From Sphingomonas sp. Leaf20 (GTDB taxonomy: Bacteria; Pseudomonadota; Alphaproteobacteria; Sphingomonadales; Sphingomonadaceae), in contig NZ_LMKN01000001.1 in the NCBI RefSeq assembly GCF_001421535.1, forward strand, positions 496,001 to 560,000: a DNA stretch of 64,000 bases. Direction: 5' to 3'. Shown here piece by piece: positions 62,468-64,000 of this stretch. The notes under the pieces were generated by a model. The model was given only the letters and a program-made list of their open reading frames with translations. It did not search any database and had not been told where the DNA came from. Positions within the stretch are counted from its first letter, which is position 1, and every line of letters starts with the position of its first letter. The position numbers and the translations under genes were made by a program.

Positions 62468-64000
62468 TTACGCCTTCGGGTTTTCGTCGACTTCCGAGAA
62501 CTCGGCGTCGACGACGTCGTCGTCCTTCTTCGCCGCGTCACCCTCGGCCGAAGGCGATGCCTCGGACTGGGCCTGCTTCTCGTAGATCGCCTGGCCGAGC
62601 TTCATCGCGACCTGGGCGAGCGCGGTGCTCTTCTCGGTCATCGCGTCCGCATCGCCGCTCTCGACCGCAGCCTTGGTCGCGTCGATCGCGGCCTGGATCT
62701 CGGTCTTGAGCGACTCGTCGACCTTGTCGCCGTTATCGGCGAGCTGGCGCTCGGTCGTGTGAACCAGCGACTCGGCGTTGTTCTTCGCCTCGGCGCCCGC
62801 ACGACGCTTCTTGTCCTCCTCGGCGAAGGTCTCGGCATCGCGGACCATCTGGTCGATGTCGCTGTCCGAAAGACCACCCGACGCCTGGATGCGGATCTGC
62901 TGCTCCTTGCCGGTGCCCTTGTCCTTGGCCGAGACGCTGACGAGACCGTTCGCGTCGATGTCGAACGTGACCTCGATCTGCGGCACGCCGCGCGGTGCGG
63001 GGGGGATGCCGACGAGATCGAAATTGCCGAGCATCTTGTTGTCGGCCGCCATCTCGCGCTCGCCCTGGAACACGCGGATCGTCACCGCGCCCTGGTTGTC
63101 GTCCGCGGTCGAATAGGTCTGCGACTTCTTGGTCGGGATCGTCGTGTTGCGATCGATCATCCGGGTGAACACGCCACCCAGCGTCTCGATGCCGAGCGAC
63201 AGCGGCGTCACGTCGAGCAACAGCACGTCCTTGACGTCGCCCTGCAGCACGCCGGCCTGGATCGCGGCGCCCATGGCGACGACTTCGTCCGGGTTGACGC
63301 CGGTGTGCGGCTCCTTGCCGAAGAACTGCTTCACGACTTCACGGACGCGCGGCATGCGCGTCATGCCGCCGACGAGCACGACCTCCGAGATGTCCTCGGG
63401 CTTCAGGCCGCCATCAGCCAGCGCCTTGCGGCAAGGCTCGAGCGTACGCTTGACGAGGTCCTCGACCATCCGCTCCAGGTCGGCGCGCGTGATCGACTTC
63501 ACCAGATGCTTCGGGCCGTTCTGGTCCGCGGTGATGAAGGGCAGGTTGACCTCGGTCGACTGCGCCGAGCTCAGCTCGATCTTCGCCTTCTCGGCGGCTT
63601 CCTTCAGACGCTGCAGCGCGAGCTTGTCCTTGGCGAGGTCGATGCCCTCGGCCTTCTTGAACTCGTCGGCGAGGAACTGGACGATCTTGTTGTCGAAATC
63701 CTCACCACCGAGGAAGGTGTCGCCGTTGGTGGCCTTCACCTCGAACACGCCGTCGCCGATCTCGAGCACGGAGATGTCGAACGTGCCGCCACCGAGATCG
63801 TAGACCGCGATCGTCTTGCCGTCCTGCTTGTCGAGGCCGTAGGCCAGCGCCGCAGCCGTCGGCTCGTTGATGATGCGCAGCACTTCGAGGCCGGCGATCT
63901 GGCCCGCGTCCTTGGTCGCCTGGCGCTGTGCGTCGTTGAAGTAGGCCGGCACGGTGATGACCGCCTGCGTGACCGTCTCGCCGAGATACGACTCCGCGGT
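62468..64000 (-). CDS. dnaK: Molecular chaperone DnaK (Hsp70), N terminus beyond window
   Basis: At least 511 residues are present; the frame is open to the window edge. The N-terminal part of the ATPase domain is outside. Present are [41 protein letters not shown] and [17 protein letters not shown] (phosphate-2 loop), [46 protein letters not shown] (adenosine loop), and the linker [18 protein letters not shown]. The substrate domain and lid run to a short acidic tail ending [17 protein letters not shown]. The gene is intact in the visible part. It is upstream of dnaJ in the usual order. Confidence 0.97.
   Translation of the reverse strand, partial: TAESYLGETVTQAVITVPAYFNDAQRQATKDAGQIAGLEVLRIINEPTAAALAYGLDKQDGKTIAVYDLGGGTFDISVLEIGDGVFEVKATNGDTFLGGEDFDNKIVQFLADEFKKAEGIDLAKDKLALQRLKEAAEKAKIELSSAQSTEVNLPFITADQNGPKHLVKSITRADLERMVEDLVKRTLEPCRKALADGGLKPEDISEVVLVGGMTRMPRVREVVKQFFGKEPHTGVNPDEVVAMGAAIQAGVLQGDVKDVLLLDVTPLSLGIETLGGVFTRMIDRNTTIPTKKSQTYSTADDNQGAVTIRVFQGEREMAADNKMLGNFDLVGIPPAPRGVPQIEVTFDIDANGLVSVSAKDKGTGKEQQIRIQASGGLSDSDIDQMVRDAETFAEEDKKRRAGAEAKNNAESLVHTTERQLADNGDKVDESLKTEIQAAIDATKAAVESGDADAMTEKSTALAQVAMKLGQAIYEKQAQSEASPSAEGDAAKKDDDVVDAEFSEVDENPKA

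Overview
The window reads as chromosomal DNA of a sphingomonad (Alphaproteobacteria, most likely Sphingomonas). The evidence is the high G+C content, dense ATGA/TGATG-coupled genes, the alphaproteobacterial F0 order (a-c-b'-b), and the sequence character of the housekeeping proteins (AlaS, UvrC, PurB, RadC, LeuB, MetZ, DnaJ, DnaK). No CRISPR array, rRNA, tRNA, prophage or complete insertion sequence was seen.

Region 1 (1-12.1 kb) is an exopolysaccharide locus: glycosyltransferases, a Wzx-type flippase, a Wzc/BY-kinase, an outer-membrane barrel, a pyruvyltransferase-family enzyme, a Wza/GumB-type export lipoprotein and a small membrane protein. Several genes here are damaged. The barrel has an in-frame amber codon, a GT4 gene is frameshifted in a C7 run, and the pyruvyltransferase-like gene bordering the next region has a 1-nt frameshift.

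Region 2 (13.4-23.3 kb, minus strand) is the most interesting part: a lasso-peptide biosynthetic cluster. In transcription order it holds an AraC-type regulator, a SAM methyltransferase, an ABC exporter (D), an HprK-like kinase (K), a 42-aa precursor gene (A, 18257-18385) too short for ordinary ORF calling, a terminator hairpin and a microsatellite, then B1 (RRE/PqqD-like), C (asparagine-synthetase-like cyclase), B2 (transglutaminase-like leader protease) and N (PF14907-type nucleotidyltransferase). The predicted core SGNLHHTDQFNFRRNTGS has Asp at position 8 for ring closure and ends in Ser, the residue phosphorylated in kinase-bearing lasso pathways such as paeninodin. K plus N suggests a phosphorylated and possibly further decorated lasso peptide.

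Region 3 (23.8-37.1 kb) carries a YghU-like glutathione transferase, two tandem exported ferritin-like proteins, an outer-membrane barrel, an FAD/NAD(P)-binding protein, an M13 metallopeptidase, a CoA-transferase operon whose two subunits are separated by a HAD phosphatase and a DUF5076 gene, and a ThDP-dependent enzyme.

Region 4 (37.4-64 kb) is mostly core genome: alaS; the run recO-leuB-GT2/GtrA-metZ-apaG-lysR-GNAT; a FemAB-like acyltransferase with a polysaccharide deacetylase; uvrC; a SugE/Gdx-type SMR exporter; the F0 ATP synthase operon; ydbH-ynbE-ydbL; radC; purB; and dnaK-dnaJ followed by a TM2 protein. Several REP-like palindromes and one roughly 220-bp MITE-like inverted repeat lie between these genes.
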